Source: Candidatus Poribacteria bacterium
GTDB lineage: Bacteria; Poribacteria; WGA-4E; GCA-2687025
Assembly (NCBI GenBank): GCA_018644665.1
Contig: JABGQA010000113.1
Location: 124,001-188,000, forward strand
Reading direction: 5' to 3'
DNA: 64,000 bases
A program made the translations under genes and the position numbers. The notes under the pieces were generated by a model. That model did not search any database. It worked only from the letters and a program-made list of their open reading frames with translations, and was not told the DNA's origin. Positions 33,148 through 42,033 of this stretch are shown one piece after another. Each line of letters starts with the position of its first letter. The stretch's first letter is position 1.

Positions 33148-34581
33148 CTAGCGATCTCTGTCGCGGCTAAAGTCGATGCTGAGCTGGTTCAGGTTCTGTT
33201 CCTCGAACGCGACTGGGTACAAGCCGTCGAAGCACGCCGTGCAGTAGTCCTTCGGCTTCGACACACACGACAACATGCTCTCCGTCGTCAGATACCCGAG
33301 GGAATCGGCCCGGATATACTTGCGGATCTCCTCCAGGCTGTGGCTGCTCGCCATCAGCTCCTGGCGCGTTGGCGTGTCTACCCCGTAGAAGCAGGGCCAC
33401 TGCGTCGGAGGCGCCGCGATGCGCACGTGCACCGCCGTGGCTCCGGCGGCCCGCATCTTCTTCACGCTGGATCGGAGCGTCGTGCCGCGCTGAAGCGAGT
33501 CGTCGACGAGCACCACCCGCTGTCCCTTCAGGATCGCGCGGATCGCGTTGATCTTGACGCCCACCTTGAAGTCGCGATCGCTCTGCTTCGGTTGTATGAA
33601 CGTACGACCCACGTATTGGTTACGCGCGATGCCGAACTGGAATGGAATCCCCGACTCCTGGGAGTAGCCCAAAGCCGCGACGTTCGCGGATTCCGGCATC
33701 CCCACGACGATGTCGGCTTGCGCCGGCGCTTCCTGCGCGAGCCGCCGACCGAACTCTAGGCGGCGGTCCGCCACCGACTCGCCGAAGATGACGCTGTCAG
33801 TCCGGGCGAGGTACAGCAGTTCGAACACGCAATGGGAGGTCTCCTCCTGCATCGGGAGGAACATCGACTCGACGCCCGACTCCGTAACGATCACCATCTC
33901 GCCCGGCTCGACCTCGCGGATTGCGGTGCCATTGACCGCGTCGATCGCGCACGTTTCGGATGCGAAGACCGTGCAGCCATCTACGTCGCCGATCCACAGC
34001 GGGCGGAAGCCGCTAGGATCGCGCACCGCGATGAGGACGTTCTTGCCCATGCATAGCATCGAGTACGCCCCGCGCAACTCCTTGAGCGCATCGATGATGC
34101 GACCTTCGAGGTGGTAGTGCAGCGACCGTCCCAGCAGACCGGCGAACACCTCGGTGTCCGACTCGGTCATGAAGATCTGGCCCTGCGCTTCCATTTGGCG
34201 ACGGATGTGGAAGGCGTTTACGAGATTGCCGTTGTGGGCGATCGCGAGCGGCCCGCGCGAATACTGCGCGACGAACGGCTGCGCGTTCTGCAGTGTGCTC
34301 GTGCCGGATGTCGAGTACCGATTGTGGCCGATCGCCAGTGGGCCAACGACCCGGTCCAACGATCCGTCGCTAAACACCTCGTCGACGAGGCCCATGCCGC
34401 GATGCTGCGAGAACGACGCGCCCTGCGACGCGACGATGCCGGCGCTCTCCTGGCCGCGATGTTGGAGCGCGTACAGACCGACGTAGCAAAGCCGCGGCGC
34501 GTCAGGATGGCCAAAGACCCCGAAGACGCCGCATTCGTCGCGTGGCTTATCGTCGCTATCCGCCGGAAGCTGCCGCTGCAT
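33148..34581 (-). CDS. purF: Amidophosphoribosyltransferase
   Basis: Committed step of purine synthesis: PRPP plus glutamine gives phosphoribosylamine. The glutaminase nucleophile is Cys 17 (DECGVFGVFG), so a 16-residue propeptide is presumably removed. Other landmarks are GLYALQHRGQESAGI, IGHNRYSTSG, IAHNGNLVNA, the PRPP loop VVLVDDSLQRGTTLRS, and Cys residues of a Bacillus-type iron-sulfur cluster (CVSKPKDYCTACFDGLYP). 477 residues from ATG 34581, which lies 26 bp inside the upstream membrane-protein gene. Confidence 0.98.
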   Translation of the reverse strand: MQRQLPADSDDKPRDECGVFGVFGHPDAPRLCYVGLYALQHRGQESAGIVASQGASFSQHRGMGLVDEVFSDGSLDRVVGPLAIGHNRYSTSGTSTLQNAQPFVAQYSRGPLAIAHNGNLVNAFHIRRQMEAQGQIFMTESDTEVFAGLLGRSLHYHLEGRIIDALKELRGAYSMLCMGKNVLIAVRDPSGFRPLWIGDVDGCTVFASETCAIDAVNGTAIREVEPGEMVIVTESGVESMFLPMQEETSHCVFELLYLARTDSVIFGESVADRRLEFGRRLAQEAPAQADIVVGMPESANVAALGYSQESGIPFQFGIARNQYVGRTFIQPKQSDRDFKVGVKINAIRAILKGQRVVLVDDSLQRGTTLRSSVKKMRAAGATAVHVRIAAPPTQWPCFYGVDTPTRQELMASSHSLEEIRKYIRADSLGYLTTESMLSCVSKPKDYCTACFDGLYPVAFEEQNLNQLSIDFSRDRDR

Positions 34582-35137
34582 GGTCCTGCGCGTCCTCTGG
34601 CTCGTTAATGTCAAGCATGTTCTCGGGCCGTGCGAGGTACCGTACACAGAGAGCGCCGATTGGAAGGGCAAGCACCATCGGAGCCTCCGCGGGGATGCCG
34701 AGCACGTCGACCATAAGCCGCAACGGCGCGGTGGCTACGTATTGGAGGATGCCGATGGCGTAGAGAAGCACTCGGAAAACAGGGCTTGGCGCCGCCATGA
34801 TCGACGGCCAGTCCATCTCCATCAGGGAAAGCAGTGCGATCACGGCGGGCGCGCCGAGAAACCCGCCCTTCCACAACTGCTTGCGGGCGCGCTCGCCCCA
34901 GTCGGGATGCTCTCGCTTCGCAAGACGGTAGATGGGCTCACCGGAGCCGATGGCAACGGCGAAACACAGAGCGGTGATGGCAAGCAGATCCGCGCCGGCG
35001 GCTATCCAATCGCCGCTCGTCCGCGCTACTGCGCCCAGAGCGAACTCCCCGAACAGGTATGCGATGCCCCCGAGGACGACCCCGCCGATGAGACCGGAGC
35101 CGTATTCGGCCGCCAGTCGCGTGTACCAACGGTCCAT
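34556..35137 (-). CDS. Polytopic membrane protein, first gene of the purine operon
   Basis: 193 residues, unrecognised. About four to five hydrophobic segments (LIGGVVLGGIAYLFGEFALG, ADLLAITALCFAVAIG, APAVIALLSLM, FRVLLYAIGILQYVATAPL, APMVLALPIGALCVRYLA) are separated by a basic cytoplasmic loop (RLAKREHPDWGERARKQLWK). It overlaps purF by 26 bp and lies just after a good promoter. A nucleobase or phosphate transport role would be a guess only. Confidence 0.7.
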   Translation of the reverse strand: MDRWYTRLAAEYGSGLIGGVVLGGIAYLFGEFALGAVARTSGDWIAAGADLLAITALCFAVAIGSGEPIYRLAKREHPDWGERARKQLWKGGFLGAPAVIALLSLMEMDWPSIMAAPSPVFRVLLYAIGILQYVATAPLRLMVDVLGIPAEAPMVLALPIGALCVRYLARPENMLDINEPEDAQDHAAAASGG

Positions 35138-35188
35138 AGGTGGCCGCTTGCTCCTGCCGCCGAGGTGGACGCTCGCCGCTCAATCCGA

Positions 35189-35218
35189 ATGCTATGCCGT
35201 CGCTGCCGCCGATGTCAA
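35189..35218 (-). promoter_or_regulatory. Predicted sigma-70 promoter of the purine operon
   Basis: Minus-strand perfect TTGACA (35218-35213), 18-bp spacer, TAGCAT (35194-35189), about 50 bp before ATG 35137. It would drive the run of overlapping genes from 35.1 to 26.5 kb. No purine riboswitch or PurR-like box is evident in the short leader. Confidence 0.6.
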
Positions 35219-35239
35219 CGCGGCGGAGTTGGGCTCCGG

Positions 35240-36802
35240 TTACACGTCTCCGGCCGGCTCGTCGCCGCGTCGGAAGTCGGTGAACAGATCGTCGGGACTC
35301 TCGGCGATCGTCGTCGGCGCGTACAGGGCAGCCTCGGCGTTTACGATGTGTCCGCGGGGCATGTGGTAGAGGTTCCCGCCGCTACCGGGTGCATGTAGAG
35401 CGTACGTCTTCGACAACTCATCGTCCCGACGCCGCGACTCCTCCGCCGCGTCGAAGTCCATCGTGTCGTTGACGACCTCCCGCAGGTGCGCCAACGCCTC
35501 CGCGGCGTCACCGGTCGCGCCTCGCGCGATCAGGTCGCGTTGCTCCAGCGGGTCGCTCGCGAGGTCGAACAGCAACTCCGGCGCGTCCCTGAACTGCACA
35601 TACTTGAACTGCCGCCACCGTGCCGCGCGGAACTCCGTTCCGGCGCCCCAGCGTGGCGTGAGCGCGTCGCAGAACACCGGTCGGTCGGGGGCTTCGGCGT
35701 GTCCGCCTACGGCTCCCGATAGGTCGCGGCCGTCGAGGCCGTCAGGCGCGTCCGCGCCCGCGAACGCGCACAGAGTTGGGAACAGGTCCACCAGCGCTAC
35801 GGGTGTGGAAACGCGCCGCGCGGCTCCGTCGTCGGCGCGCTGCCCGGGCGTCGACACGATGAGCGGCACACGTGTGCACGCCTCGTACCAGCCGTTCTTC
35901 CACCACATGGCGTGTTCGCCGGCCATTTCGCCGTGGTCGCTCGTGTAGACGATGATCGTGTTGTCGAGTTGACCGGTCGCCTCCAGCCGCGCGAGCAGAT
36001 CGCCGAGCAACTCGTCCAGGTAGCTCACGCACGCGAAGTATGCCGCGCGAGCCCGCATCATCTCGTCGTGGTCGATCTCGTCCGCACGGAAGCCTTTGCG
36101 CATGCCGACGCTCATCGGGTGGTCGTGCGAGTCCCCGCCGGCCGGCGCCCTCGGCTCGTCGATCTCCTGCGGCGAGTAGCGGTCAATCCAGCGCCGCGGC
36201 GCCGTGAGTGGGAAGTGGGGTCGGCTGAATGAGGCCATAAGGAACCACGGCTTGTCCGGGTTGGCGGCCTCGTGCTCGCGCAGCCACGCGACGGCTTCCT
36301 GCGCCACGACCTGTTCCTGAAGCAGGCTTTCTGGTATCTCTGTCACGCCGACAGCGGTCGTCGTGCGGCCTCGTATCGTCCGCGCGTTGGGATCGTCGAT
36401 CGGGTCGGCTTGGTGGCCCGTCTTGCCTGTGAGATCCCCGTAGGGGCGGTGCTGGAAGCCGACGTATTGGCGACTCCCGCCCAGATGCATCTTGCCGACA
36501 AGGCACGTTTCGTACCCGGCCTCCGCGAGGACGCCTGGCAGCGTGGGTACTCCGGGCCGCATCACGCTGTTGTTGCTCCATGCGCCTGCCCCACACACTT
36601 CGCGACCCGACAGAAGCGAGAGCCGCGAAGGCGTACACAACGGCATCTGACAGTACGCGTCCGTGAAGACGGCGCCGCCGGACGCCAGCGCATCGAACGT
36701 GGGCGTCTCGACATCCTCGCCGCCCATCTCCCGCGATATGTGCCCCATGAATCTGTGGCTATGCTCGTCGCTCAAGAGAAACAGGATGTTCGGGCGAGAC
36801 AT
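35240..36802 (-). CDS. Formylglycine-dependent sulfatase
   Basis: Arylsulfatase/choline-sulfatase-type hydrolase, 520 residues. The signature CTPSR (Cys 56, to be turned into formylglycine) lies in QMPLCTPSRLSLLSGRE. Metal ligands are in NILFLLSDEH at the start and VYTSDHGEMAGEHAMWWKNG. LVGKMHLGG is also typical. No signal peptide is seen, so a cytoplasmic location is likely. No sulfatase-modifying enzyme (FGE or radical-SAM anSME) is present in this window. It lies 29 bp downstream of the unknown enzyme gene at 36832-38223, on the same strand. Confidence 0.93.
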   Translation of the reverse strand: MSRPNILFLLSDEHSHRFMGHISREMGGEDVETPTFDALASGGAVFTDAYCQMPLCTPSRLSLLSGREVCGAGAWSNNSVMRPGVPTLPGVLAEAGYETCLVGKMHLGGSRQYVGFQHRPYGDLTGKTGHQADPIDDPNARTIRGRTTTAVGVTEIPESLLQEQVVAQEAVAWLREHEAANPDKPWFLMASFSRPHFPLTAPRRWIDRYSPQEIDEPRAPAGGDSHDHPMSVGMRKGFRADEIDHDEMMRARAAYFACVSYLDELLGDLLARLEATGQLDNTIIVYTSDHGEMAGEHAMWWKNGWYEACTRVPLIVSTPGQRADDGAARRVSTPVALVDLFPTLCAFAGADAPDGLDGRDLSGAVGGHAEAPDRPVFCDALTPRWGAGTEFRAARWRQFKYVQFRDAPELLFDLASDPLEQRDLIARGATGDAAEALAHLREVVNDTMDFDAAEESRRRDDELSKTYALHAPGSGGNLYHMPRGHIVNAEAALYAPTTIAESPDDLFTDFRRGDEPAGDV

Positions 36803-36831
36803 GGCGTCCTCCAGGGTCGTGCCGCGACGCG

Positions 36832-38223
36832 CTAGCGCCAGATGTCGCCGAGTATACCGAGCTTCTCGTCGGACAGGTAGCAGTACCGCTGCACCCACAA
36901 CCCGTCGATGTCGCAGTCACGCAGGATGGCAAGCTTCCGCTTCCACTGCTCGGCTGGCCTGTAGCCGTGCGCCAGCGGCATGACGGGACACCGTCCGTCG
37001 ACCTGCCCGACCACCTCCTGGACGCGATCCCGGAACGTGCGCGCATGCACCGGATGGTCCTCGTCGGGGCCGGGAATGTGGTAGTCGGCGAGCGTCGGGG
37101 CGCCGTTGTCGTCGCGCAGGTCGAAGCAGCGCTTCACCGCGTCCAGCACGGCACGCTCACCCAGACCGGGGTTCCAGTTCAGCAGCGTCTCACCGTACCA
37201 CCGGGGCATGGCCGACCAGTGGAACGTGTACATCTTCGGCCGCACGACCTGTACCGTCGCCGCCAGGGCGCCGTAATCCATGCCGCTCGACCGGTTGAAC
37301 GGCGGGGCCCACCCGTTCGCGATGAGCCTGACGTCCGCGTGGCCGTCCTCGTCGAGGGCCGTGCGGATGTCGGCGTACAGGCCGCACACGACATCGCGCT
37401 TGAATGACAGGAAGTCCAGCCATCCGGGATGCGTTACGAGGAGGTCCACTAGCCGCGAGGGACTGTCGCGAACCGCGATCGCCCGCTCCAGGGCGGCGCC
37501 ATCCAGCCGGTGGAGCCAGTCCCAGAGCGCCGTGACATCGCGCGCCATCCTACCGGCGTCGTACCCAAGTTCCTCCGCATGGCGCAGCGAGTGCGGGCCG
37601 ATGCAGGCGAAGTGGTCCTCCAGCAGGTACGTGGTGTATTCCACCCAATCCAGGCACACGCCATTGACTGGAGCCGAGGCTCGTACCGTGTCCAGCACGC
37701 GCGCGACGGCGTACGCCCGCACGTCCGGCGCGCTCGGGCACCCTTGTCGCGCGACTCGTCGGGCCGGGTCGGGCGCGCTCCCGTCGGGCCAACGCATCTG
37801 GTCGCCGTCCGCGAGCCCCGGCACCGACAACGGCGACGCGCTAACGTAGACTTCCCAACCGCGCCGACGCGCGTCCTCTACGAGCCTGTCGGGGACCTCG
37901 GCGTCAACCCCCGCCGGGAGGTCACGCCAGCCCGGCTGGTACGGCGTGGCTTCGTACAGCGTCATGGCGGGTCGGTCGATGGCAAACGACTCGAGCATCA
38001 GCTCGCGTTTGCCCCAGACGGGTCGATCGAACACCCGGTCGTGGCCGTCGATGTCGAGCGGCGGCACGCGGTGACCGGAGCCGCGGGCTGCCTCGCGGCT
38101 GACGCCTCTGCCGGTGGAAATCGCGGTGGCGCCCGTCGCGGCTATACGGTCCATGACGGCGTCGAGGCCCTCGACCTGCACATCGAGCGGCGTCATCACC
38201 ATGCCGAGGAACTTGCCGGCCAT
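36832..38223 (-). CDS. Unknown protein, probable TIM-barrel carbohydrate-active enzyme
   Basis: 463 residues from ATG 38223, which has GGGAG 7 bp upstream. I do not recognise a named family. The protein has no signal peptide. It shows alternating strand-helix segments with barrel-like ends (GWEVYVSASPLSV, GVCLDWVEYTTYL, DVRLIANGWAPPF, VVRPKMYTFHWSAM, CPVMPLAHGY, IDGLWVQRYCYLSDEKLG). These resemble putative glycoside hydrolase-like barrels with Asp/Glu at strand ends (LDWVEY). Its pairing with a sulfatase and divergence from a lactonase suggest a sugar or sulfated-glycan pathway. Catalytic residues are not assigned. Confidence 0.6.
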   Translation of the reverse strand: MAGKFLGMVMTPLDVQVEGLDAVMDRIAATGATAISTGRGVSREAARGSGHRVPPLDIDGHDRVFDRPVWGKRELMLESFAIDRPAMTLYEATPYQPGWRDLPAGVDAEVPDRLVEDARRRGWEVYVSASPLSVPGLADGDQMRWPDGSAPDPARRVARQGCPSAPDVRAYAVARVLDTVRASAPVNGVCLDWVEYTTYLLEDHFACIGPHSLRHAEELGYDAGRMARDVTALWDWLHRLDGAALERAIAVRDSPSRLVDLLVTHPGWLDFLSFKRDVVCGLYADIRTALDEDGHADVRLIANGWAPPFNRSSGMDYGALAATVQVVRPKMYTFHWSAMPRWYGETLLNWNPGLGERAVLDAVKRCFDLRDDNGAPTLADYHIPGPDEDHPVHARTFRDRVQEVVGQVDGRCPVMPLAHGYRPAEQWKRKLAILRDCDIDGLWVQRYCYLSDEKLGILGDIWR

Positions 38224-38236
38224 GTGGTCGCTCCCG

Positions 38237-38265
38237 TTCATATGGACCGCCGGTTCGTGTACACT
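38237..38265 (+). promoter_or_regulatory. Predicted promoter of the SMP-30 gene in a divergent intergenic region
   Basis: TTCATA (38237-38242), 17-bp spacer, TACACT (38260-38265). The -10 overlaps an 8-bp palindrome GTGTACAC (38257-38264), a possible operator between the two divergent genes. Confidence 0.4.
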
Positions 38266-38317
38266 CAGCGCCATAGGGCGATGACATAGCACACGGCGAT
38301 GCGAAGGCGGGCATTCG

Positions 38318-39172
38318 ATGACCGATGACGCGCTGTACACGAGCACGACGTTCACGCCGCCGGGCGGGTTCACGTCCGGAATCGAAGGCCCGGGCTGCGA
38401 CGCTGACGGCAATCTGTACGCCGTGAACTTCGCGCGTCAGCATACCATCGGCAAGGTGACTCCTGAAGGGGAGTGCAGCGTCTTCCTCGACCTACCCGAC
38501 GGAAGCGTGGGCAACGGCATCCGCTTCGACAGCGCCGAGCGCATGCTCATCGCCGACTATACCAACCACAACGTCCTGCGCGTCGATATGGCGACCCGTG
38601 AGGTGGCAGTGCTCGCGCACGATCCCACCATGAACCAGCCGAACGACATCGCCATAGCCGACGACGACACGGTCTTCGCCAGCGACCCGAATTGGCAGGA
38701 GTCCACGGGCCAGATATGGCGGGTCGATCGCGACGGCGTCGTGACCGCACTCGAGCGCGACATGGGCACGACCAACGGCATCGAGGTCAGTCCCGACGGG
38801 CGCACTCTATACGTCAACGAGTCCGCGCAACGGAACGTCTGGGCGTACGACCTATCGCCGGCCGGCGACGTGACGAACAAGCGTCTCCTCCTGGACTTCC
38901 CAGACTTCGGAATGGACGGCATGCGGTGTGACGCCGACGGATTCCTGTACATCACGCGCTGGGGCAAGGGCACGGTCGCCAAGGTCTCCCCGGCCGGCGA
39001 CGTGCTGCGCGAGATAGAGCTTGCGGGCAAGAACTGCACGAACCTCGCCTTTGGCGGCCCCGACGGGCGCACGTGCTACGTCACGGTGGCCGACATCGGG
39101 AACGTCGAGGCTTTCCGTGTGGAAGTACCCGGCCGGGCGTGGCAGATGAGACGGGCGAGGCGCGCGACGTGA
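38318..39172 (+). CDS. SMP-30/gluconolactonase family protein
   Basis: Six-bladed beta-propeller lactonase, 284 residues. The metal-binding set of the family is visible: Glu 23 in SGIEGPG, Asn in QPNDIAI, Asn in GTTNGIEVSPDG and Asp in FGMDGMRCDADGFLY. Blade motifs such as GCDADGNLYAVN and DADGFLYITRW repeat. It would hydrolyse a sugar lactone to the acid. It starts a plus-strand unit with the large membrane protein at 39210. Confidence 0.92.
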   Translation: MTDDALYTSTTFTPPGGFTSGIEGPGCDADGNLYAVNFARQHTIGKVTPEGECSVFLDLPDGSVGNGIRFDSAERMLIADYTNHNVLRVDMATREVAVLAHDPTMNQPNDIAIADDDTVFASDPNWQESTGQIWRVDRDGVVTALERDMGTTNGIEVSPDGRTLYVNESAQRNVWAYDLSPAGDVTNKRLLLDFPDFGMDGMRCDADGFLYITRWGKGTVAKVSPAGDVLREIELAGKNCTNLAFGGPDGRTCYVTVADIGNVEAFRVEVPGRAWQMRRARRAT

Positions 39173-39209
39173 GGACTCCGACCGACGGCGACGAACCGGC
39201 CGGCCAAGC

Positions 39210-41150
39210 ATGATCCACAAGCCAACCGGCCCGCAGCGCGCTACGCGCCAGGTGACCGTGAAGGCCGTCGTGCTCGGCGCCCTGTTCATCCCCATCAACT
39301 CCTATTGGATCATGACGACTGAGATCGTGTGGTACTCGGGCCACCCCACGGTCGTCTCGCTGTTCTTCAACGCGGTATTCCTGCTCTTCGTGCTAGCCCT
39401 CGGGAACCTCGGCGTCCGGCGCGTGTGGCCGAGCGCGGCGCTCCGCGACGACGAGATACTCGTCGTCTACTCGATGGCAGGCATCGCGTCCGCGATCGCC
39501 AGCCACGACATGATGGAGATCCTGGTCCCGGCCGTCGGCCATGGGTTCTGGTTCGACACGCCTGAGAACGACTGGGAGGGCCTCTTCCTCCACCTGCTGC
39601 CGTCCTGGCTCACGATCAGCGATGAGTCCGTGTTGCGGGGGTACTACGAGGGGGATTCCACTCTATACGACGCGGACACGTTGCGGGCCTGGTTCGTCCC
39701 TACACTCTGGTGGTGCCTCTTCATCGCGGTGCTCGTGTTCGTGATGCTCTGCTTCAACTCCATCGTTCGGCGCCAGTGGACGGAACAGGAGAAGCTGGCG
39801 TACCCCGTCATCCAACTGCCTGTCGAGATCGCGAGCGACGCCGGGCGGTTCTTCGGCCGTCGGCTCGTGTGGGCGGGCATCGCGCTAGGCATCTTCCTCG
39901 AGGCGTACAACGGCTCGAAGACCCTCTTCCCGGCGTTGCCCCTCATCCCATACGCGCGGCGCAACATCGGCGCGCTCCTGTTCACCGAGAAGCCGTGGTC
40001 CGTCCTAAGCGGCATCAGCGTCGCCTTCTATCCGTACATAATCGGCCTGGGCTTCTTCATCCCACTCGATCTGTCGTTCTCGTGCTGGTTCTTCTTCTGG
40101 ACCTGGCAACTGCAACGCGTGTTGGCGGATGCCCTCGGAATGCGCTCGCTGCCCGGCTTCCCGTACATCACGGAGCAGACGGCCGGGGGCTACTTGGCGC
40201 TGGGCTTCCTCGCGCTGTGGGTCACGAGGCACCACCTGCAACGCGTCGGGCGACACCTCGTCTCCGGCCGAGAGTTCGGCGACGAGGAGCGCGAGCCGTT
40301 CAGCTATCGCGTCGCCGTTGGAGGGTTGGTCCTTGGGTCGGTGTTCATCGCGGGGTTCTGCATGTACGCCGGGATGTCGGCGTGGGCCGTCATCGCCTTC
40401 TTCTCGATCTACATGTTGCTGTCGGTCGCTGTGACGCGAATGCGGGCGGAGTTGGGCACGCCGGTGCACGACCTCCACTATGCCGGGCCGGAGCAGATGA
40501 TGACGATGGTCGGCGGAACGCGCGGTATCGGCGCGCGCAACCTGACAATCATGTCGCTGTTCTGGTTCCTAACGCGCGCGTACCGCGGACATCCGATGCC
40601 GCACCAGCTCGAGGGCTTCAAGATGGCCGAGCGTGTCGGGCTCGGCAACCGTAGGCTCGTTATCGCGATGACCGTCGCCGTGGTGCTCGGGGCGTTCACG
40701 TCGTTCTGGGCATTCCTTGACCTCGGCTACCGGTACGGCGCCGCGAGCAAGATCGTCGGCCCCGCCCTGTGGTTCGGGAACGAGACGTACACGCGCCTTC
40801 ACGGATGGCTAACCGCGCCTCAGGACACCGACGTGATCCGCATCGTGTTCCACTTCGTCGGCGCGGGGGTGACTTTGCTGTTCGCGGCGATGCGCGCGCG
40901 CTTCGTGTGGTGGCCGTTGCACCCGGCTGGTTACGCCGTGTCCAGCAGTTGGGGGTTGCACGTGTTCTGGTCGTGCCTGTTCGCGAGTTGGGTCATCAAG
41001 TGGACAACGCTTCGGTTCTACGGCTTGCGGGCGCACGCGCAGGTGGGGAGGTTCCTTATGGGCGTCATCCTGGGCGAGGGCGCGGCCAGAAGCGTCTGGG
41101 GCTTGGCGAGTGTGTTCACGGGGATGCCGCTAGGCACGGGCCATTGGTAG
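39210..41150 (+). CDS. Large polytopic membrane protein, DUF6785/OPT-like
   Basis: 646 residues with about 14 hydrophobic helices. Recognisable stretches are VLGALFIPINSYWIMTTEIV, LRDDEILVVYSMAGIASAIA, WTEQEKLAYPVIQLPVEIA, FWTWQLQRVLADALG, LGTPVHDLHYAGPEQMM and WWPLHPAGYAVSSSWG. These fit the DUF6785-type proteins found in Planctomycetes-, Armatimonadetes- and Poribacteria-like genomes, which resemble oligopeptide (OPT) transporters. Family name is from memory and not checked. Next to SMP-30, sulfatase and barrel genes, uptake of a carbohydrate or peptide substrate is plausible. Its stop is 6 bp from the convergent small gene. Confidence 0.8.
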   Translation: MIHKPTGPQRATRQVTVKAVVLGALFIPINSYWIMTTEIVWYSGHPTVVSLFFNAVFLLFVLALGNLGVRRVWPSAALRDDEILVVYSMAGIASAIASHDMMEILVPAVGHGFWFDTPENDWEGLFLHLLPSWLTISDESVLRGYYEGDSTLYDADTLRAWFVPTLWWCLFIAVLVFVMLCFNSIVRRQWTEQEKLAYPVIQLPVEIASDAGRFFGRRLVWAGIALGIFLEAYNGSKTLFPALPLIPYARRNIGALLFTEKPWSVLSGISVAFYPYIIGLGFFIPLDLSFSCWFFFWTWQLQRVLADALGMRSLPGFPYITEQTAGGYLALGFLALWVTRHHLQRVGRHLVSGREFGDEEREPFSYRVAVGGLVLGSVFIAGFCMYAGMSAWAVIAFFSIYMLLSVAVTRMRAELGTPVHDLHYAGPEQMMTMVGGTRGIGARNLTIMSLFWFLTRAYRGHPMPHQLEGFKMAERVGLGNRRLVIAMTVAVVLGAFTSFWAFLDLGYRYGAASKIVGPALWFGNETYTRLHGWLTAPQDTDVIRIVFHFVGAGVTLLFAAMRARFVWWPLHPAGYAVSSSWGLHVFWSCLFASWVIKWTTLRFYGLRAHAQVGRFLMGVILGEGAARSVWGLASVFTGMPLGTGHW

Positions 41151-41155
41151 CCGTC

Positions 41156-41446
41156 TCACCAGCGGCCCCTGCCCGCGGCTGTGACGCGACGCCGCCAGGA
41201 TGCCCGCGTGTTGAGGCGCGCAGCTTCGTCGCCGGCGTTCGCCCCAGCTCCCACGATCGCGGCCCGCATGAGGCGCTCGTGCCGCTGTCTGGTCGCCTCG
41301 CGTCGCGCGGCTGAACGGCGCTGCAACGCCCACGCTCCCAGTATTCCGAGTGGGGCCGACAGGGCGAGGACGACAATCCCCCCGAAGGCGCCGGACTCGC
41401 TCAACCGCGCCAAATCGGGAACGACAGAGGCAATTGCGTTCGGCAT
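41156..41446 (-). CDS. Small membrane protein, unknown
   Basis: 96 residues from ATG 41446, chosen because GGAGGA lies 5 bp upstream. One hydrophobic helix (GGIVVLALSAPLGILGAWAL) is followed by a strongly basic tail (RRSAARREATRQRHERLMRA, then RASWRRR). No family recognised. Convergent with the large membrane protein. Confidence 0.6.
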   Translation of the reverse strand: MPNAIASVVPDLARLSESGAFGGIVVLALSAPLGILGAWALQRRSAARREATRQRHERLMRAAIVGAGANAGDEAARLNTRASWRRRVTAAGRGRW

Positions 41447-41542
41447 GGGTTCCTCCTCCGCTGCCGGGACGATATAGTATACGGGAGCCGGCTGGACCCG
41501 TGCGCCACCCGCTTTGCGTAGCCCTTCAGGAGGCCGACATCG

Positions 41543-41902
41543 ATGTTCGCCGGCGGCCCTCAAGCGGCCAAACTCATGCGCCTCCTGTTCCACCTGCCGA
41601 ACTTCATCAGGCTCGTCCGCAGGCTCTGGAACGACCCGCGGGTGCCGCTCCCGCGCAAGGCGCTCCCGCTGTTCTTCGCTGTCATAGCGGGGATCGTCGG
41701 CCTCGCATACGTCGTCCGTCCGGTCGACCTCATCTTCGACTACCTGCCAATCATCGGCCGGCTCGACGACGTGGCTGTTCTGGCGCTTCTGCTCATCGCG
41801 CCTGGCGTCTGGCTGTTCATCAAACTCGCCCCGCCGGATGTCGTGCGCGACCACGTGAAGGCGATCGACGAGGGCCGCGCGGCGCCGGGCGGGGACTCGT
41901 AA
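41543..41902 (+). CDS. DUF1232/YkvA-family small membrane protein
   Basis: 119 residues. The DUF1232 core is plain: LPRKALPLFFAVIAGIVGLA, then VVRPVDLIFDYLPIIGRLDD, matching the family pattern YxxSPxDLIPDxIPxxGxxDD. This is followed by a hydrophobic segment (VAVLALLLIAPGVWLFIKL) and a polar tail. Function of the family is unknown. Confidence 0.85.
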   Translation: MFAGGPQAAKLMRLLFHLPNFIRLVRRLWNDPRVPLPRKALPLFFAVIAGIVGLAYVVRPVDLIFDYLPIIGRLDDVAVLALLLIAPGVWLFIKLAPPDVVRDHVKAIDEGRAAPGGDS

Positions 41903-41967
41903 CGGCACGTCGGCGGGAGCCGTTCTACATCGCCGTGCGTCCTCGCCCCGACGCCGGGGAAAGAACT

Positions 41968-41996
41968 TTGGATATGCGCTGCCGCGCAACTATAAT
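41968..41996 (+). promoter_or_regulatory. Predicted sigma-70 promoter
   Basis: TTGGAT (41968-41973), 17-bp spacer, perfect TATAAT (41991-41996), 38 bp before ATG 42034, whose ribosome site AGGAG lies between. Confidence 0.65.
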
Positions 41997-42033
41997 TCCG
42001 TGGGTCTGCGGGAATTAGGAGAGACCACCCGGC

